Shown one piece after another: positions 1 to 8,061 of a stretch of 64,000 bases of DNA. Positions within the stretch are counted from its first letter, which is position 1, and every line of letters starts with the position of its first letter. The notes beneath the pieces are model-generated. The model was not told the origin of the DNA. It made no database searches and saw nothing but the letters and a program-made list of their open reading frames with translations. The DNA comes from Peptococcaceae bacterium BRH_c4b (lineage in GTDB: Bacteria; Bacillota; Desulfotomaculia; Desulfotomaculales; Desulfocucumaceae), in assembly GCA_000961595.1 (NCBI GenBank), contig LADO01000018.1, forward strand, positions 1 to 64,000, read 5' to 3'. The translations under genes and the position numbers were made by a program.

Positions 1-2
1 TT

Positions 3-1166
3 AACATATTGGTACCCTATTTTAAAATGGGTCTAATGAACAATGAATTCTGTATGTGGGTTACGTCTGAACCAATCAACGCAAATGAGGCAATATTGCT
101 ATTGAAAACGTCTATTAGTAATTTTAACGAATACCTTGAAAGAAACCAAATTGAAATACTCTCGCACAAGGAATGGTACTTAAAATATGGTAAATTTGAT
201 TCCGAAAAGACATTACAGTTATGGATTAATAAAATCAACAAAGCCACGCAACAGGGATTCGAAGGAATTAGGATATCTGGAAATACTACCTGGTTAGAAA
301 AAAGGTACTGGAAAGATTTTCAAAGATATGAGGCCCTTGTTGAAAAGGAAATTAAGCAATTAAAAATGATTGCCATATGTACTTATAAACTTGATTCATG
401 TAATATTTACGAAATAACTGACATTGTAAATAACCATCAATTCACATTTATAAAAAGTCAATACAGCAAAGAGTTAACAGATACATTAACCAGATATGAT
501 CGCATAAATAAAGTTACTGAACTAGCTGCAAGTGTAGCTCACGAAGTAAAAAACCCTTTGACAACAGTGAGGGGATTTCTGCAATTATTTAAAAATAAAC
601 CTAAGTTAGAGGAGTATGATAATTATTTTAACCTTATGTTAGAAGAACTGGACAGGGTAAATAGTATTATTGATGAATATTTATCCTTAGCGAGAAACAA
701 AGTTTGCACTGTTGAGAGTAATAGTATTAATAATATTATTAACATGATTCTCCCGTTATTACAAAGCTTTGCAATTAAAGAAGATAAGAATATTAAGTTG
801 GAATTAGGGCAAACGCCTAGTTTGTTACTAAATAGTGAAGGGATTAGACAAATAATTATTAATCTTGTAATGAATGGTTTGGAAGCAATGTCTCCTGGTG
901 GGAATATAATATTGAGAACCTATACTGAAAACAATGAAGTAATATTTGAAGTACAGGATCAAGGATGTGGTATAGAACAAAATGTTTTAGATAAACTAGG
1001 TACACCATTTTTTACTACAAAAGCGAATGGAAATGGATTGGGTTTAGCAGTATGCTATAAAATAGCCTCACAAAACAATGCAGATATAACTTGCAAGACA
1101 AGTTCTTCTGGAACAACTTTTATTGTTAAATTCAAGCAAGAATTACAATTAGCAAATATACAATGA
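3..1166 (+). CDS. MEDS-domain sensor histidine kinase (5' end outside window)
   Basis: The reading frame is open to the left edge, so the N-terminus is missing. The first 140 or so visible residues resemble the MEDS/DcmR sensory domain (NNEFCMWVTSEP near the start, then a WYLKYGKFD segment). A HisKA domain follows, with phospho-acceptor His about residue 178 in AHEVKNPLTTVRGFLQ, counted from the TTG at 9. Next is an HATPase_c domain with an N box (NGLEAM, about 288), G1 (DQGCGI, about 317) and G2 (GNGLGLAV, about 341). The H-box resembles the kinases that feed the Spo0A phosphorelay, and the second kinase in this window is of the same type. It has no membrane segment, so it is probably cytosolic. 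MEDS domains are thought to sense small hydrocarbon-derived ligands; the ligand here is unknown. The gene is AT-rich compared with the central block. Confidence 0.88.
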   Translation, partial: NILVPYFKMGLMNNEFCMWVTSEPINANEAILLLKTSISNFNEYLERNQIEILSHKEWYLKYGKFDSEKTLQLWINKINKATQQGFEGIRISGNTTWLEKRYWKDFQRYEALVEKEIKQLKMIAICTYKLDSCNIYEITDIVNNHQFTFIKSQYSKELTDTLTRYDRINKVTELAASVAHEVKNPLTTVRGFLQLFKNKPKLEEYDNYFNLMLEELDRVNSIIDEYLSLARNKVCTVESNSINNIINMILPLLQSFAIKEDKNIKLELGQTPSLLLNSEGIRQIIINLVMNGLEAMSPGGNIILRTYTENNEVIFEVQDQGCGIEQNVLDKLGTPFFTTKANGNGLGLAVCYKIASQNNADITCKTSSSGTTFIVKFKQELQLANIQ

Positions 1167-1184
1167 AACGCCATAACATTCCTA

Positions 1185-1219
1185 TTCCGGCTTCCTGTCA
1201 TGGAAGCCGGAATTTTTTT
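1185..1219 (+). terminator. Rho-independent terminator after the histidine kinase
   Basis: An 11-bp perfect stem (1185-1195 with 1202-1212), a 6-nt loop and a run of seven T lie 18 nt past the kinase stop codon. Confidence 0.9.
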
Positions 1220-1248
1220 ATACTGTTGGGTGCTTCTCGCTTACAGTG

Positions 1249-1365
1249 TTAATGTCCGCAGCAACATCCCCCTTTGTTGTTCTTATTGGCCTCTGTTTTT
1301 TTCGTACCAATTTCAATTTCCTTTTCCTTTTTAGCATTATTATCCTTTATGGTATTTTCAGTCAA
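1249..1365 (-). CDS. 38-residue Lys/Asn-rich peptide ending GGCCCGH
   Basis: A short minus-strand frame starts at TTG (1363-1365). An AGGAGGTG ribosome-binding site lies about 7 nt upstream, and the frame stops at 1249-1251. The product is about 38 residues: a charged, low-complexity Lys/Glu/Asn segment ending GG-CCC-G-H. The terminal CCCGH cluster looks like a soft-metal binding tail. The gene is divergent from the copper ATPase, with about 200 bp between the two start codons, so a link to copper handling or chaperoning is plausible but only inferred. I do not recognise a named family. The strong ribosome-binding site and the clean Cys/His terminus argue that it is real. Confidence 0.62.
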   Translation of the reverse strand: MTENTIKDNNAKKEKEIEIGTKKTEANKNNKGGCCCGH

Positions 1366-1561
1366 TAAGTAACACCTCCTCGCCATTAGTTTGTATTAAT
1401 TCAATTAATATAGACGGGGTATCTTTTGTATATTTTGTTTGGCAGCAGGTAATTGTAGAATTAGCGAAACTCTGTTGTATGATGAAATATTAACAAATAA
1501 TGGCAATGCCTTATACCATGGCAATAAAAATATGATATTTGGCCAGGGGGATAAAAGAAAG

Positions 1562-4033
1562 TTGAATGTTAAAAAAATAACTATAAAAGTTCAAGGCATG
1601 GAATGCGCGGCTTGTGCTGCAAAAATAGAGCGCCAGTTGAAGAAAATAAATGGAGTGAAAGATGCAGTAGTTAATTTTGCTGTTGAAAAAGTAACTATCC
1701 AGTATGACAGGGAACAGGTCGGGGTGGATAACCTGGTGGCAACCATTACAGACCTGGGATACCGTGTATCAACAGAACGGGTGGATTTAAAAATAAGCGG
1801 TATGACCTGCGCGGCTTGCGCAGCAAGGATAGAAAAAACCTTAGGAGGCCTGGAGGGTGTTCTCCGGGCCAATGTGAATTTTGCTATGGAACGGGCTACA
1901 GTAGAATACAATCCTGCCCAGACAGGCTTGGAGGATTTGAAAAAGGCTGTAGCTGACGCGGGGTACGAGGCAGATGAAGGAGACAAACGTTTTGACGTTG
2001 ACAGTGAGAAACTTGAGAGACAAAAAGAAACAAGAAGACAGATTAATCTTTTAGTTTTGTCGATAGTGCTTTCTTTGCCCCTATTGGCAGTTATGTTTGC
2101 TGAACTTTTTAAATTTTACCTGCCGGCCCTTATGTATAACAAAGTTTTACAGTTTGCCCTTGCCACACCGGTGCAGTTTATTGCCGGGTATCAGTTTTAC
2201 CGGGGAGCTTACAAAGCTTTAAAACACGGCAGCGCGAACATGGATGTGCTGATTGCTCTGGGTACATCGGCCGCATATTTTTACAGCGTGGGCGCCACTT
2301 TTTTCTACCGGGGACACGTTTATTACGAAACGGCAACTATCATTATATCCCTGATTATTTTGGGACGGCTGCTTGAATCCATAGCCAAAGGCAGAACTTC
2401 CGAAGCTATTAAAAAACTCATTGGTCTTCAGGCTAAGACGGCCCGGGTAATCAGAGACGGGCAGGAAGTGGATATTCCTATAGAGGACGTTATGGTAGGG
2501 GATACTGTACTTGTTCGCCCCGGTGAAAAAGTACCGGTGGACGGGATAATCAGGGACGGATTCTCCGCTGTGGATGAATCTATGCTTACCGGGGAAAGCA
2601 TACCCGTGGACAAACGTGCCGGGGATGAGGTTATAGGTGGTACTATAAACAAACATGGTGTCTTCAAATTTGAGGCTACAAAAGTAGGGGCAGACACCGC
2701 CCTTGCACAAATTATAAAAATTGTAGAAGAAGCCCAGGGCTCTAAAGCTCCCATCCAACGCCTGGCTGATATAATTTCAGCATACTTTGTCCCGGTGGTT
2801 GTGGCCATAGCCATAATAACATTCCTGGCCTGGTATTTCATAGCCGATCCCGGTAATATGGCCAGGGCGCTTATAAACTTTACCGCAGTGCTTGTTATTG
2901 CCTGCCCGTGCGCTCTGGGTTTGGCCACTCCAACTTCCATCATGGTGGGTACCGGCCGGGGTGCAGAAAACGGCATACTTATAAAAGGGGGCGAGCACCT
3001 TGAGAAGGCCCACGCTATAAATACCATCATTCTGGACAAAACAGGTACCATTACAAGGGGGGAACCCTCACTGACCGATGTTTTCCCGGCAATGGATGAG
3101 CTTGGAGATAGCGAACTGCTACGCCTGGTGGCCTCTGCAGAACGGGCCTCAGAACACCCGCTGGCTGAGGCCATAATTAAAGGGGCCAGAGCAAAAGGCT
3201 TTGAGCTTGCGGAGCCCAATAGCTTCGAGGCCATACCGGGTAATGGCATCAGGGCAAATATAGATAATCAGGAACTTTTAGTTGGTAATCGACGTTTAAT
3301 GTTTTCCAGCGGTGTCAGGATAGAGAGCTTGGAGAATAAAGCTGCCTTATATGAAGGGGAAGGTAAAACAGCTATGCTGGTGGCGGTAAATGGTAAAGCG
3401 GCAGGTGTTGTGGGGGTTGCGGATACCGTCAAGGACACATCCGCAGAAGCCATAAGGGCCTTAAAAAAGATGGGCATTCAGACAATCATGATTACCGGTG
3501 ACAACCGGCAAACAGCCGAGGCTATCGCCCGTCAGGTAAGTATTTCTCCGGACAACGTCCTTGCTGAGGTACTCCCTCAAGATAAGGCCCGGGAAGTTAA
3601 CAGGCTTAAAGAGCAGGGCAAAGTGGTGGGCATGGTTGGCGATGGTATTAACGATGCTCCTGCACTGGCAACCGCAGATGTTGGTTTTGCCATTGGGACA
3701 GGCACTGACGTAGCTATGGAGGCAGCGGATATTACCCTCATGAAAGGTGATCTCCGGGGCATCGTCGCAAGTATAAAACTGAGCAGGGCAACGATGAAAA
3801 ACATTAAGCAGAACCTTTTCTGGGCCTTAATCTATAACTCACTTGGTATTCCTATTGCTGCGTTGGGTTTTCTTTCTCCAGTGCTGGCCGGAGCCGCCAT
3901 GGCCTTCAGCTCAGTCTCGGTGGTAACCAATTCTTTAAGGTTGAAGCGTTTTGACTCATATCGTGAGTTTCGTAGTATTGAAAAACCGTCTAAACGTCAG
4001 TTGATACCAGCGCCGGCTAGGCGTCCAAAGTAA
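1562..4033 (+). CDS. copA: Copper-translocating P1B-type ATPase
   Basis: Cu(I)-exporting P-type ATPase, about 823 residues from the TTG at 1562. I chose that start because it places the first metal-binding domain normally after a purine-rich AGGGGGATAAAAGAAAG leader; the frame is open upstream to a TTG at 1439. There are two N-terminal heavy-metal domains (GMECAACAA at about residue 12 and GMTCAACAA further on), TGES in the actuator, the CPC metal motif (about 448-450), the DKTGT phosphorylation site (Asp about 492), SEHPLAEA (the HP locus) and GDGINDAPA. The C-terminus runs about 25 residues past the usual end, with a basic, Pro-rich tail. The membrane transporter would pump Cu(I) out of the cytosol. 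The divergent CCCGH peptide may be a partner. No CsoR/CopZ gene is adjacent. Confidence 0.93.
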   Translation: MNVKKITIKVQGMECAACAAKIERQLKKINGVKDAVVNFAVEKVTIQYDREQVGVDNLVATITDLGYRVSTERVDLKISGMTCAACAARIEKTLGGLEGVLRANVNFAMERATVEYNPAQTGLEDLKKAVADAGYEADEGDKRFDVDSEKLERQKETRRQINLLVLSIVLSLPLLAVMFAELFKFYLPALMYNKVLQFALATPVQFIAGYQFYRGAYKALKHGSANMDVLIALGTSAAYFYSVGATFFYRGHVYYETATIIISLIILGRLLESIAKGRTSEAIKKLIGLQAKTARVIRDGQEVDIPIEDVMVGDTVLVRPGEKVPVDGIIRDGFSAVDESMLTGESIPVDKRAGDEVIGGTINKHGVFKFEATKVGADTALAQIIKIVEEAQGSKAPIQRLADIISAYFVPVVVAIAIITFLAWYFIADPGNMARALINFTAVLVIACPCALGLATPTSIMVGTGRGAENGILIKGGEHLEKAHAINTIILDKTGTITRGEPSLTDVFPAMDELGDSELLRLVASAERASEHPLAEAIIKGARAKGFELAEPNSFEAIPGNGIRANIDNQELLVGNRRLMFSSGVRIESLENKAALYEGEGKTAMLVAVNGKAAGVVGVADTVKDTSAEAIRALKKMGIQTIMITGDNRQTAEAIARQVSISPDNVLAEVLPQDKAREVNRLKEQGKVVGMVGDGINDAPALATADVGFAIGTGTDVAMEAADITLMKGDLRGIVASIKLSRATMKNIKQNLFWALIYNSLGIPIAALGFLSPVLAGAAMAFSSVSVVTNSLRLKRFDSYREFRSIEKPSKRQLIPAPARRPK

Positions 4034-4067
4034 TAAACTATTAGAATAGCCGGGTGGAGGACAAACT

Positions 4068-4313
4068 ATGGAACAATTGTTGACGGTTTTCAACGGTGGC
4101 AAAGAAATTCCCCTCTGGGGGTTTGCACTGCGGGCTGCCTTGCTGTACTTTGCATTAATCATCGGCATCCGGTGGATGGGCCACCGTGAGGTGGGCATTC
4201 TGGCCGGCCATCACTACCTGGTGGCAGCGGGCATAATGAGCTTAGCGGCGGTACGGATGGTTAATGCCGAGGCTTCGCTAACAGCCGCCCTGCTGATTGT
4301 GTTTGCATACTAA
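4068..4313 (+). pseudogene. Truncated DUF421 (YetF-like) membrane protein
   Basis: This 81-residue frame has a good ribosome-binding site (GGTGGAGG) and begins like a DUF421/YetF protein: a first membrane segment (ALLYFALIIGI), then RWMGHREVGIL, which corresponds to the conserved R-x-MGKRQIG region, then a second hydrophobic stretch. DUF421 proteins are normally 150-230 residues with a soluble C-terminal domain. This frame stops at the point where an unrelated DUF1670-like frame begins, so the rest has been lost. It is probably a remnant, though a short membrane peptide could still be made. Confidence 0.6.
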
Positions 4314-4655
4314 CCACCTCCAGCGACAATAAAAAGCCAAGGCTGAGCCAGCGGGTCGAAGACTACAAAAATACCCGCATCTCCCTCCCACTTATCAGTG
4401 AAGAAGACCTCCAGATGTTGGTAAATATGACGAGTAGAGAGCGGGACAAAGCGAAGATCATCCGGCTAGTCAACTCCGCCTATGAGCAGGGGGGCCTGTT
4501 GACCATCGAAGAGCTTGCCCTAATGGTAAACAGGTCACCCATGTCCATATCCAAGCGGATTAAAGAATACCAGGAAGAGCACCATGTAGTTATACCAATC
4601 AAAGGCAACAAACTGGACATGGGTCCCGGAATCACCCACAAACGAATTATTCTTG
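4314..4655 (+). pseudogene. DUF1670-like remnant
   Basis: An open frame without its own start matches the interior of DUF1670 proteins: a helix-turn-helix-like part (LTIEELALMVNRSPMSISKR) and the typical GPGITHKRIIL stretch. It has no N-terminus where it meets the DUF421 fragment, and homology ends at about 4655, just beyond the 3' end of the opposing sigma-like gene. DUF1670 genes are commonly scattered with mobile DNA. This looks like the internal piece of a gene broken on both sides. Confidence 0.6.
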
Positions 4656-4665
4656 GGCGGTGGAC

Positions 4666-5067
4666 TCATCCAGGATATAATTTCTTCCTCAATCTGTTTA
4701 GCGCACGTTCCTTCATTTGGTGTACAGCCGGTTGCGACATTCCTAATTCCAAAGCAACTTCTCTTTCTGTTGCGCCTTTTATAATAGTTGCCATAATTAC
4801 CTTTTGTTGTTGAGACGTCAATGTTGAGAGCATATCATGAATGTATATGCTTTCCTCTGCTTCAGTAAAAGTATCAACAACCGCAGCAACGGTATCCACC
4901 ATAGCTATTCCGTCATTCTCAACATTCCATTTCACCGGTCCATCAAGAATCAATAATTCACGCTTCTTCAGCCGTCTGTGCTTCTTTGCCAGCCTATGAG
5001 CCTCACGACGCAAGCCGGTTAAAAACCAGGCCATTATTCTGGCATCTTCCGGATCGGCTTCATACAT
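4666..5067 (-). CDS. Sigma-70 region 4-like protein (split-sigma subunit candidate)
   Basis: 133 residues. The C-terminal 60 form a sigma region 4.2 helix-turn-helix (LTSQQQKVIMATIIKGATE, then EVALELGMSQPAVHQ and RALNRLRKKL). The N-terminal half is helical and basic (RREAHRLAKKHRRLKKRELL) and has no recognisable region 2. It is therefore a sigma-like protein that would bind a -35 element and need another subunit for the -10 element, as Bacillus subtilis SigO does with RsoA. It is the last gene of a minus-strand cassette behind a c-di-GMP riboswitch. The ATG at 5065-5067 has no good ribosome-binding site. Codons just upstream (PDAR) repeat the PEDAR found downstream, and a GGGGG plus ATG sits one frame away at about 5088, so the true start may be upstream, or a small frameshift may exist. 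Confidence 0.72.
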   Translation of the reverse strand: MYEADPEDARIMAWFLTGLRREAHRLAKKHRRLKKRELLILDGPVKWNVENDGIAMVDTVAAVVDTFTEAEESIYIHDMLSTLTSQQQKVIMATIIKGATEREVALELGMSQPAVHQMKERALNRLRKKLYPG

Positions 5068-5129
5068 TCTGGCGTCAGGTGTAATGTGTCATTGTATATA
5101 CCCCCTTGCCAACTTTGTTGTATGCCCCC

Positions 5130-5366
5130 TTACTTAGAAGAGAAAATAGAGGGCATTTTTGATAACCTTTTCGCCAAAAGTTGTTCAGCTAAATATCTGG
5201 GTAACGTTGAACAGTATTCAATTCCCCATAAAACTAAATTGGGCCAAAGACGATAATAGTGTTTTTTATTCGCAGGATTAAGCAGGTAAACCAGCTGAAA
5301 AAGAGAGTCCTTGTCACCGTTTTTAGCCTGGAAAATCAGTTTCCGAAGTTTCAGTTTTTCCTGAAT
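5130..5366 (-). CDS. 78-residue sigma region 2-like protein with an apparent ATT start
   Basis: This frame has no ATG, GTG or TTG near its beginning, so start-codon-based gene finding would miss it. An ATT codon (5364-5366) lies 9 nt after a GGGAGG ribosome-binding site, and the frame then stays open for 78 codons to TAA at 5130. It overlaps the end of the preceding membrane-protein gene by 16 bp, suggesting translational coupling. The product parallels the 93-residue first protein of the cassette: LRKLIFQAKNGDKDSL against LRELIARAKDGEEEAL, then P-x-x-KKH and LVLWGIE against LILWMIN. It is shorter in the middle by about 8 residues. I infer a paralogous sigma-region-2/HTH_16-like subunit. A degenerating copy is the alternative. 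Confidence 0.6.
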   Translation of the reverse strand: MQEKLKLRKLIFQAKNGDKDSLFQLVYLLNPANKKHYYRLWPNLVLWGIEYCSTLPRYLAEQLLAKRLSKMPSIFSSK

Positions 5367-5680
5367 AGAATTTTACCTCCCTTCGTATTGACGGAATTAT
5401 CAGTCAACCGGTCATGGATTATTTGAAAGCTTCCCACAAAAGCAGCCAATAATAAACCATTAAGGATACAAAGAGGAACATTTATAATTGTCAAACTTCC
5501 TGCAGCTAAGTTAGTAAAAAACACAATTCCTTCGGCTACTACCACTACAAGACACCGGGTGGAAAGCCGCTTAAGAGGTCCAACTTTTTTAATCAAATTG
5601 ACAACAAGCACGGTTGCGGCTACCGCGCCAGCCAGGGTGCCAAGAGGAGCGTATGTAAACAGATTTTGCATCTCCTGCAT
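5351..5680 (-). CDS. Holin-like small membrane protein
   Basis: 109 residues from ATG with a GGGAGGTG ribosome-binding site. Three hydrophobic segments lie at about residues 10-31, 43-60 and 66-88, with a basic loop (KKVGPLKRLSTR) between the first two and a charged tail (HDRLTDN...KKN-like). The size and topology resemble phage-type holins and other small membrane effectors encoded beside atypical sigma factors, but I recognise no named family. It lies 74 bp after the 93-residue sigma-like gene and overlaps the next gene. From the context, it could be the effector or membrane anchor of the cassette. Confidence 0.68.
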   Translation of the reverse strand: MQEMQNLFTYAPLGTLAGAVAATVLVVNLIKKVGPLKRLSTRCLVVVVAEGIVFFTNLAAGSLTIINVPLCILNGLLLAAFVGSFQIIHDRLTDNSVNTKGGKILFRKN

Positions 5681-5754
5681 AGCAATTCACCTCCCAGATA
5701 AAATATCTCCCACTACTATCGTCTTATTATATAAAGAGGAAAAATAGGGTTCGT

Positions 5755-6036
5755 TTAATAACCCCCTTGGAGAAATTTATTAATTATTTTTTTTTTGTCG
5801 CGTTTATTTAATAAAGTACATTCTATCTCTTCTTCGTCCAAGTTGGTATTTGGTCTATAATGACGGATAGTGTTTATCATCCATAAGATCAAATCTGAAT
5901 AGGCCCCATCGTAGCCCATGCGTTGGCCATGTTTTTTGACTATTGGCAGGACTCTTTCGAGTAGTAAGGCAAGGGCTTCCTCTTCGCCGTCTTTGGCTCT
6001 GGCAATCAATTCACGAAGTTTTGGTCTTTTAGGCAA
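5755..6036 (-). CDS. Sigma region 2-like / HTH_16-type protein (RsoA-like)
   Basis: 93 residues, starting at TTG (6034-6036) behind AAAGGAGG. The N-terminal 55 residues (LRELIARAKDGEEEALALL, then PIVKKHGQRMGY and SDLILWMINTIRHY) match the pattern of sigma region 2.1-2.2 and of the HTH_16 family. There is no region 4. B. subtilis RsoA is a similarly small region-2-like protein that works with SigO. This is the first gene of the four-gene minus-strand cassette. It lies about 160 nt after a terminator that follows a c-di-GMP-I aptamer, so its expression should respond to c-di-GMP. The function is inferred from architecture only. Confidence 0.72.
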   Translation of the reverse strand: MPKRPKLRELIARAKDGEEEALALLLERVLPIVKKHGQRMGYDGAYSDLILWMINTIRHYRPNTNLDEEEIECTLLNKRDKKKIINKFLQGGY

Positions 6037-6195
6037 CTTAATTGAGCCTCCTTTTCATTAGTAGGAGACAATGAATGTTTCACGTGTTAGTTTTTATGTC
6101 GGAAACTGCAAATAAGCCGTTTGAAAAGGGAAATGTTATAGATAAAGCTACTGTGCAATACGGAACAGTATGGTTTCCTGCTTTGTATGGGAAGC

Positions 6196-6224
6196 AAAAA
6201 CTGCCCTCAAGAAGAAAGGGGCAG
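6196..6224 (-). terminator. Riboswitch expression-platform terminator
   Basis: On the minus strand a 6-bp CTGCCC/GGGCAG stem (6219-6224 with 6201-6206) is followed by TTTTT (6196-6200). It lies 22 nt downstream of the c-di-GMP aptamer and upstream of the split-sigma cassette, which is where a transcription-controlling platform is expected. I cannot tell from sequence whether the ligand promotes or blocks termination. Confidence 0.75.
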
Positions 6225-6245
6225 GGAAGGTGTTGGTATTATGAT

Positions 6246-6321
6246 GGCAACCAGGCTGTCATAGTGCAGTCAGCACCTTAGACCCTGTAGCTTTGCGTCC
6301 CCGTCTTTCGGCGAGTTTGCC
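6246..6321 (-). promoter_or_regulatory. Cyclic di-GMP-I (GEMM-I) riboswitch aptamer
   Basis: Read on the minus strand, this begins GGCAAAC and continues with a GAAA-capped stem, GGGACGCAAAGC, an ACAGGGTCTAAGG segment, and ends AGCCTGGTTGCC. These are the invariant parts of the GEMM-I consensus: the GGCAAA/GGUUGCC closing helix, the GGACGCAAAGC three-way-junction strand, the CUAA segment and the tetraloop receptor. It precedes a terminator and then the minus-strand split-sigma/holin-like operon. c-di-GMP-I riboswitches usually control motility, surface, DNA-uptake or signalling genes. Confidence 0.93.
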
Positions 6322-6560
6322 TTTTTCTTTTTTATAACTTTATTACATAAGACGTATATATAAACATAATGTTCCTGTAATGGAAAAATATATTATATTA
6401 TATGCTAATAAATTTTTAATAGCAATATTTAATCCCCGAAAAGAAACCGAATCTAACGAATTGGGAAAGAGTGAAACTCCTCCCTGCTGCAAAGAGTCAT
6501 TAGATAAAACAGCCTATTTTATATATCACCAGGCCTGTTTATCTTTGAGGTATATATATA
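6322..6560. other. AT-rich intergenic region with no supported gene
   Basis: About 240 bp between the riboswitch (minus strand) and the glutamate dehydrogenase leader (plus strand). It should hold the minus-strand promoter of the cassette. TATA-rich stretches at about 6330-6365 are candidate -10 sites, but I cannot fix a -35. A 61-codon plus-strand frame here has no ribosome-binding site and no recognisable content. Confidence 0.5.
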
Positions 6561-6584
6561 TATAACTTAAATATGTAAGTTATA
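6561..6584. promoter_or_regulatory. Perfect 9-bp inverted repeat upstream of gdh (operator candidate)
   Basis: Two 9-bp arms (TATAACTTA and its exact complement) are separated by 6 bp, about 120 bp upstream of the glutamate dehydrogenase start. The symmetry and AT content fit a dimeric repressor site. The protein that would bind is unknown. Confidence 0.4.
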
Positions 6585-6705
6585 CTTGTTTCCATCCATA
6601 TTTTTATTTCTCGATGCTGCGGTGGGAAATAAATTTATCCGGCTTGTTAAGTTAATAATAGATTTAATAATTATTTCCACGACGCGGTGGGACGGGAGGT
6701 TTGAG

Positions 6706-7983
6706 ATGTCAATGACGACATCAGAAAATAATATTTGTAGCAAGAACACCCTTCTGGAAGAAACCATCCTACAGGTGGAAAAGGCGGTCCAGAGACTGGG
6801 ACTGGATTCCGGATACGTGAAAATACTTAAAGAGCCCAAACGGGTTTTATCGGTTTCCATACCCATTCGCATGGACAACGGGTCCATCGAGGTTTTCCGG
6901 GGCTTCAGGGTGCAGCACAATCTGGCCCGGGGCCCGGCCAAGGGAGGTATCCGCTACCATCCCGAGGTGGATATGGATGAGGTCACTGCCCTGGCCATGC
7001 TCATGACCTGGAAGTGCGCGGTGGTTAATATTCCATACGGCGGCGCCAAGGGGGGCGTCATCTGCAACCCCAAGGAACTCTCCCTGGGAGAGCTGGAGCG
7101 CCTGACCAGGCGGTTTGCCAGCGAGATCAGTATAATCATCGGCCCGGAAAAGGACATACCAGCCCCTGATGTTTACACCAACCCCCAGGTGATGGCCTGG
7201 ATAATGGACACCTTCAGCATGCACCAAGGCTTTTCGGTGCCGGCGGTGGTTACCGGCAAGCCCATTGAAATAGGCGGCTCCCAGGGAAGAAACGAGGCAA
7301 CCGGGCGGGGAGTGGTGTTCACCATCGAGGAAGCCGCCTCACGGCTGGAAATAAACCTGGACGAATCAACGGCGGCGATACAGGGTTATGGAAACGTGGG
7401 GTCCGTGGCTGCGGCTGATCTGTCAAATCTGGGCTGCCGGATAGTGGCTGTAAGCGATTCCAGGGGGGGGATCTACAGCGAGAAAGGGCTGGACCTGGAA
7501 AAATTAAACGCCTATAAGGCCAGTACCGGCAGCGTAGTGGGATACCCGGAAGTAAGACCAGTTTCCAACCAGGATCTGCTTACCCTGGATTGCGACGTAT
7601 TGGTTCCGGCCGCCCTGGAAAACCAGATTACCGGAGAAAATGCGCCTAAAATAAAGGCCAGACTGGTAGCCGAAGGGGCCAACGGTCCCATAACCCACAC
7701 GGCCGACCAGATTCTATTCGAAAGAGGAATCACTGTAATACCCGACATACTGGCCAACGCCGGCGGGGTGGTGGTGTCCTATTTCGAGTGGGTCCAGGAC
7801 CTGCAAAATTTCTACTGGACCAAGGACGAGGTAAACCGCCAGCTGCGCAGCAGGATGGTGGAGAGTTTCCGGGAGGTTTACCAGTTCAAGGAGCAGGATG
7901 GGGTAAGCATGCGGGAAGCGGCGTACATGCTGGCTCTCGGGAGAGTAGCCAGGGCCATGGAGTTTAGGGGGCTGTATCCGTAA
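6706..7983 (+). CDS. gdhA: Glutamate dehydrogenase (Glu/Leu/Phe/Val family)
   Basis: 425 residues from the ATG at 6706, which is preceded by GGGAGG. The frame extends 40 codons upstream, but that part is AT-rich leader. It catalyses reversible oxidative deamination of glutamate to 2-oxoglutarate with NAD(P). Visible motifs are GPAKGGIRYHP and the catalytic-lysine region (YGGAKGGV), the Rossmann glycine motif (GYGNVG) and NAGGVVVSYFEWVQ near the C-terminus, all standard for the family and of normal length. It is a single-gene unit. A 9-bp inverted repeat and a second imperfect stem lie in the leader. Leucine or valine dehydrogenase is unlikely because those proteins are shorter. Confidence 0.93.
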   Translation: MSMTTSENNICSKNTLLEETILQVEKAVQRLGLDSGYVKILKEPKRVLSVSIPIRMDNGSIEVFRGFRVQHNLARGPAKGGIRYHPEVDMDEVTALAMLMTWKCAVVNIPYGGAKGGVICNPKELSLGELERLTRRFASEISIIIGPEKDIPAPDVYTNPQVMAWIMDTFSMHQGFSVPAVVTGKPIEIGGSQGRNEATGRGVVFTIEEAASRLEINLDESTAAIQGYGNVGSVAAADLSNLGCRIVAVSDSRGGIYSEKGLDLEKLNAYKASTGSVVGYPEVRPVSNQDLLTLDCDVLVPAALENQITGENAPKIKARLVAEGANGPITHTADQILFERGITVIPDILANAGGVVVSYFEWVQDLQNFYWTKDEVNRQLRSRMVESFREVYQFKEQDGVSMREAAYMLALGRVARAMEFRGLYP

Positions 7984-8023
7984 ATAGGATTCATATAACA
8001 TAGTTTAAAACTACTTAGCGACG

Positions 8024-8061
8024 ATGAAGGAGCCCCGTCCGATTGGATGGGGCTCCTTCAT
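8024..8061. terminator. Long hairpin after gdh
   Basis: A 17-bp near-perfect stem (8024-8040 with 8045-8061) with a 4-nt loop starts 40 nt after the gdh stop. No T-run follows on the plus strand. It is a likely terminator or RNA 3'-end stabiliser. Confidence 0.6.

Noticed and set aside
2428-3249. 273-codon minus-strand frame opposite copA
   Set aside because: Antisense shadow of copA; no domain and no start signals.
4656-4813. Plus-strand continuation of the DUF1670 frame
   Set aside because: Homology ends at about 4655. The rest is antisense to the sigma-region-4-like gene.
6075-6281. 68-codon plus-strand frame
   Set aside because: It lies antisense to the riboswitch leader and terminator, has no ribosome-binding site, and its codons read like shadow sequence.
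6380-6565. 61-codon plus-strand frame before gdh
   Set aside because: No ribosome-binding site and AT-rich chance composition, next to a likely operator.
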